From Echinococcus granulosus (Eukaryota > Platyhelminthes > Cestoda > Cyclophyllidea > Taeniidae), in assembly GCF_000524195.1 (NCBI RefSeq), contig NW_020170411.1, positions 673,657 through 737,656 of the forward strand: DNA of 64,000 nt, in the 5' to 3' direction. A program made the position numbers and the translations under genes. Positions 59,806 through 64,000 of this stretch are shown piece after piece. Within the stretch, counting starts at the first letter, position 1. Each line of letters begins with the position of its first letter. The notes beneath the pieces were generated by a model. The model searched no databases and was not told where the DNA came from. It saw nothing but the letters and a program-made list of their open reading frames with translations.

Positions 59806-62800
59806 CTACACGAGGTAGATGTCGTCGTAGTGGTCCTCGTGTCGGTGCTGGTGCTGCTGTGCGGACTGCATCTCGAGATCGGAGACGCCTTCACTGGCCT
59901 CGCTTTCCTGCGGAGGCGGTGGCACCACCGGCGTGAGTGGTGCCGGCGGGTGGAAAGGACTGAACCAGCGCCACGAGAAGGGCCGTCCGAACACGTTTGC
60001 CAACGTCTCCCTCTTTGATATACGCGGCCTCGGCGTCCCTTTATTGCGCTTCAAACTCTCCACAGCCTAACAAGAGGAATGAAGAAGCGGCATAGCTTTG
60101 GTAAATTAAATACGGACTTCCAGTACTCATACAACAAAATAAAGTGGGATGAGGTTGGAGAAGTGAAACCAGGCTGGGTACATAAAGCTGGTATTTGCAG
60201 TGCGGAAAGCAAGTAATCAGGTACGCCAAGAAGGCAAGTGTGCAAGACAACTAAGTGCTAATAGGGATAAAATAAGCTCAAATAAAAGAACCCAGTCATG
60301 TGTGTGTGCTAACTTTTAAATTTTCTGAAACTTATTTATTTAGCAAACTAGCAGTTTTAGCAACCGTGACCCAGACGTAGAATATAAACATGTAAAAACC
60401 CAAAGTGGAGCATGGGCGAACTATGTAAAGGTGTATTAAGCACGAGGATTTTCACAAGTTATTTCCCAAAGTGGTGACAACATAGTGTCATGACTGCCAA
60501 AGTAAATCGATCCTGCGAAGATTACATGTAAGATGCCCTGGAGATTATATTGAAGGGTTAGCAGAGGGCTGCTTGCTATCACAAATGCAAATGCTTCAGG
60601 CATTACGTAACCACCCAAAGTAGGGCATTTTCATAGTCTACTAAACAAAAGCTTAAAAGCACGTGGGCACAAAAAACCAGCAAGTTGCCAGAAAAGTGAT
60701 TTATTAAGCAGGGTGCCAATTAAGACCGCATCACGAACAGTGATGTGACATCCATAAATGCTAAAATAGCAGTTTCTCGGGGAGAATCATGCACAGTTCT
60801 AGAGCTACCTAGAGTTAAAATTAATTTAAGGTGGTTTCGAAGCAGCGGGGACTATGAGCTGGTGAATGTAAAAGCCGATCTATGCAAACAAAATGAAATT
60901 AAAAATGTCAGATACTAAACCCTACAGCTAAGGTTGAGAACTAAACTGCAGTAATTTGTGCGCATTTTAATTGATTCTATCTTGAGCCCTAACTTGAAGT
61001 GTCGACATAAATAGAAGGCTGTAGCGAGCATCGTAAAATAAAGTAACAACTAAATGGCTTAACCTATTGCAGCGGCGTAAAGCTAGTGAATAATTTTATA
61101 ACGGTTATTTAGAGCACGAAACTCCAGTGATAGACAAATGAGGCATAACACAAAGATCTATAAGAAAACATCGCGTAAATATAACTGCAACTAGTCAGCA
61201 CTAACGAATGGTAGAACTAAAGAGCTGAGGTTCAGCATCCAATTAATACAGGAACATAGCAAAGGTACCACAGCGATAAATGAAGTTCATTTTAGGCACA
61301 TAAGAAATCGCCTTAAAGAATTCCACAGGGGGCACCGACACAGGGTATCTAGGGAGGAAAACTCAAAGATGGTCCCATCCAGAGTGAGTTGAAAGTTGGC
61401 GGGAGCCTCAGACAACAGTAGAGAGGGGTGGAGAATGTTTATAAAACCTACAGTTTCGTCTTTGCAGATGGCACAGAGTTGAGTGCCCCCAATTGCGACG
61501 GTGAAGAGACCAAAGAGGACAGCCTCGAATCCCGCGCCGATGGCGAGCATGGTGGAGGGGAGGGAGGTAGAGGAGATATTGGTCGCACCAAACGACGAAA
61601 TTAGGCGGTTCTTACAGGTTGCTGAATACATACATACAAGCACATACATGCACACATACAAGTGCACACACATTCGGGTCTCGTTATACACCACAACTGC
61701 ATACGTACGTAAAGCCCTGCCAGAGCAGTAGTAATGGCGTGCTTGTCGGAGTAAGTGCTACATAACTTAAAATTATCACTACGATAACTCCAACATCTGT
61801 CGAGATGGTTACACACCTGTAATGACGATACTACGAGGTTATTCTTGATGATCATTGAAAGGTGCGGTGGTTCCAATGAGAGTATTCACTGAAGTGACCA
61901 CAAAAGTTGCCTCTAGGGTAAAATTGATAGCAAAACAGACACCTAACACAGTGGAATCTAAAATGTTATTGTATCTTCTCATGTATCCAAAATACGAGAG
62001 AAAAAATCCAAGTCATGTACTAGGGCAATCGCATGTAAAAGTGCACCTGAACTACGCTTTTGCACATTAATAAAGACCCAATAGTATCATTATATTTAGC
62101 TTCGTCTGGCATGACTAGAGCTACTCAACTGCCTAATTCGTAACAGTCGAAAGTAAAACCAACCACCTCACAGGAATGTTAAACAGAGCTGTGCAGCAAC
62201 AGAGAAAGGACAGGCACGCCAATAACAAGGCCTAGAGGTGAGTGCTACCTGCGACACTAATAACGGGTTTGGTACCCAGCCCAGAGCAGAGAGAGGTGAA
62301 AAAAAATGAGGTGGAGGCAAGGCAAAGGAGGGGGGAGGGTGGGGACAGGAAGAATGGCGAAAGGGGATGTGGTGGAGTGTGACTCACGGTTTCGTCCGAA
62401 ATGATTGACGATACTTGAGAGCACGACATGACGCTAGTGAAGAGACCGAAGAAGGTAGCCTCGGAGATGAAGAATATGTTGTTGATAAGAGCTGCTGTGG
62501 CGCTGTAACTGCCTGGATATTCACACTCTACGATAGTTCAAATCACGACGAAGAAGAGAAGAAAAAAAATGAAACTAGGAAAGAAAATCTCAAGGGTTTT
62601 AGCAGCATTTTCGCCATGACTTGTCGCAGGGGATGAAGAATACGATATTCAGGTATCCTGAAAAGCGCCTCAACTCTCCTCTTCTGCCGTGTACAAATTT
62701 CCAAACATCGTTGAAAATCGCTCATTGCCAATCGAACAATAGGAGACGAGTCGAAAATTGAAATGCATTACCTCTTTAAAGACTCAGAAAAATACAGTGA

Positions 62801-64000
62801 CTGAGCAGTGAGCAAAAGGGTAGGGATTATTCAGAGAGAGAGAGATGAAATTCAAATATTCGGGGAAGTGAATATTAGTATTCACCTTGATGAATCAGGA
62901 GGGGACAGTGTGGGTGTCTACTGGGCTGGGTTATTGGTGTTAGTTCTACTAGTGGTAGGAATTAAACAAAACCTATCTGCCAGTGTTAGGAATGCTAAAC
63001 GCACTGATTTTATTATCTTTATGAAGCAAAAGGAAGAAATCAAGCACACTCAAAAGACTGAATAAATAATTACGTAAGCAGTGACGCATGCAAAATAAGA
63101 AATGCACTGCGCAGAAACAAAGTTGATAAATTTGTATGTATTTACATGTGCGAGCCAAGCGACTAAATACATCCAGCAAGAAATTGTAGTAGCGACTTTT
63201 TTGCTTTATCTGAAACTTTTGCTGTGTGCAGCTGTCCCTCCAGATTCGCTTCAACTTAAAAAGTGTGCTCTAAACAGCAAGCTTACCATTTGGCTTTGGG
63301 GTTATTTTAATACATTTGGTGAAATGCATATCTTTCTAGGGCTACAGGCATTACTATCATTAATGCATTCTATGAATAGACGGCGAAAAATCAGCCACTA
63401 CCGCAAGATTTGACGAACTAATTCTTCGGTTCTTACTTTTTGCAAATAAAAACAAAATGCATAAAGACAGAATGTAACTTACTTCCGAATTCGGAGAAAC
63501 AAGAGAAGAAAAAAGAGATGATCAGCGCTAATCCAGCGAGCGATTGTAGAAATATGTATAACTGAAATGATGAAGTGAAAAGACAAAAGCTCGCCATTTT
63601 GCCCTCTCGGAGGACGCCTTTGGCTAGCGTAACCCACATAAGGGATAGTTCATAATCTGAAATTAAGTTTCTCGGGTAGCCATAGGTAATGTTAACACTT
63701 GTAATTCAGTTCTAATTAGGCATTTGTTACTATCAATAGACAATCAGAAGCAGGACTGTGAGTTAATGGGTGATGCTGAACATTTATGGCACTGCAGCTC
63801 TGCGGAACCCGGAGTAAAAGTGGTATACTTGACGACTAAAGTATTATCAATTCCATTAGTGAAATTCAACTAGACCAACTGAGGAGGGTTAATTATAATG
63901 CAATTTTACACGATAGAACGATCGAAGAACTTACATTAAAAAGTACAAAGAATTTTTGGTTTCCCTCACCAACACAGTTATTCACCCAGGGGCAGTGGTG
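59806..64000 (-). CDS. ZDHHC3/7-like: Palmitoyltransferase of the ZDHHC3/7 type, 3' part (cut by window edge)
   Basis: Membrane enzyme that transfers palmitate from acyl-CoA to cysteines of target proteins, usually at the Golgi. Exons seen, 5' to 3': 64000-63935 (continues beyond the window), 63561-63483, then either 62512-62388 or 61621-61452, then 60066-59806. The first starts inside the catalytic motif, [20 protein letters not shown]; the Asp of DHHC would be in the next base triplet outside the window. The second encodes the third membrane segment ([16 protein letters not shown]). The alternative exons encode the fourth segment and a DET motif equivalent to ICNDET in mammalian ZDHHC3/7. 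The last exon has [21 protein letters not shown], a Pro-rich stretch, and the C-terminus DDIYLV, parallel to ZDHHC3 YQYVV. Visible product: 176 aa with exon A or 191 aa with exon B, both in frame. Confidence 0.93.
61452..61621 (-). CDS. ZDHHC alternative exon B (TM4 and DET motif)
   Basis: 170 nt, entered in phase 1 and left in phase 0 at ACT/GTAGGT. It encodes a longer loop followed by [20 protein letters not shown] and KDET, closest to the mammalian ZDHHC3/7 sequence (FGTQ...IC.DET). Its 3' splice site follows UG/UAUG-rich repeats. Joining it after exon A would shift the frame and reach a stop within seven codons, so A and B exclude each other. Confidence 0.85.
61626..61675 (-). promoter_or_regulatory. 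UG/UAUG-rich repeat before exon B 3' splice site
   Basis: On the transcribed strand this reads as a run of TGTG, TATG and GTATG units ending in GTATGTATGTATTCAG, directly abutting the exon B acceptor. UG-rich intronic repeats are known binding sites for CELF/Bruno and TDP-43 type splicing regulators, and the placement suggests control of exon choice. The microsatellite nature is clear; the regulatory role is inference. Confidence 0.45.
62388..62512 (-). CDS. ZDHHC alternative exon A (TM4 and DET motif)
   Basis: 125 nt, entered in phase 1 and left in phase 0 at ACC/GTGAGT, exactly as exon B. It encodes [20 protein letters not shown] then [13 protein letters not shown]. It aligns with exon B over FGLFT, the small-residue stretch and DET, but lacks the GTQ and IC residues and has a shorter loop. 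Its 3' splice site (AATATCCAG) has a purine-interrupted tract, with a stronger T/C run farther upstream. Confidence 0.85.

Overview
This window looks like nuclear DNA of a flatworm, most likely a cestode (tapeworm). It is AT-rich, its genes are interrupted by many spliceosomal introns (28 nt to about 2.1 kb), and it carries a nuclear receptor with two tandem DNA-binding domains, a class first described in flatworms. No bacterial, viral, CRISPR, rRNA or tRNA feature was found. All gene models were built by hand from splice signals, reading-frame phase and recalled family motifs; no database search was run. Layout: 1-4,931 no gene seen. 4,932-16,914 (-) complete 12-exon 2DBD nuclear receptor, 931 aa. 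16,915-21,260 no gene, but a pair of diverged direct repeats resembling a miniature LTR-type element. 21,261-24,926 (+) ATG4 autophagy cysteine protease. 25,958-27,133 (-) exosome ring subunit RRP41/EXOSC4, convergent with ATG4. 28,118-29,481 (+) casein kinase 2 alpha, divergent from RRP41. 29,907-33,200 (+) two phase-compatible orphan exons and a decayed CK2-alpha-like fragment. 33.2-44.2 kb essentially empty, with repeat debris. 44,277-44,901 (-) a small three-exon gene, head to head with 45,723-55,014 (+), a long-chain acyl-CoA synthetase of the ACSL1/5/6 type. 55-59.8 kb no gene seen. 59,806-64,000 (-) the 3' part of a ZDHHC3/7-type palmitoyltransferase, cut by the window edge inside its DHHC motif. 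The genes are not an operon; each is an independent eukaryotic unit for transcriptional control, autophagy, RNA decay, protein kinase signalling, fatty-acid activation or S-acylation. The ACSL product, acyl-CoA, is the acyl donor used by ZDHHC enzymes, but nothing links the two genes beyond proximity. The most interesting observations are: (1) the ZDHHC gene has two tandem, non-identical versions of the exon encoding the fourth membrane segment and the DET motif, with identical phases (1 to 0), so only one can be used per transcript, and one has UG-rich repeats at its 3' splice site; (2) both DNA-binding domains of the nuclear receptor are split by introns at the same two places and phases, one donor having become GC, which is a fossil of the exon-pair duplication that made the two-domain receptor; (3) ultra-short introns of 32 and 28 nt; (4) a decayed CK2-alpha copy downstream of the intact gene.
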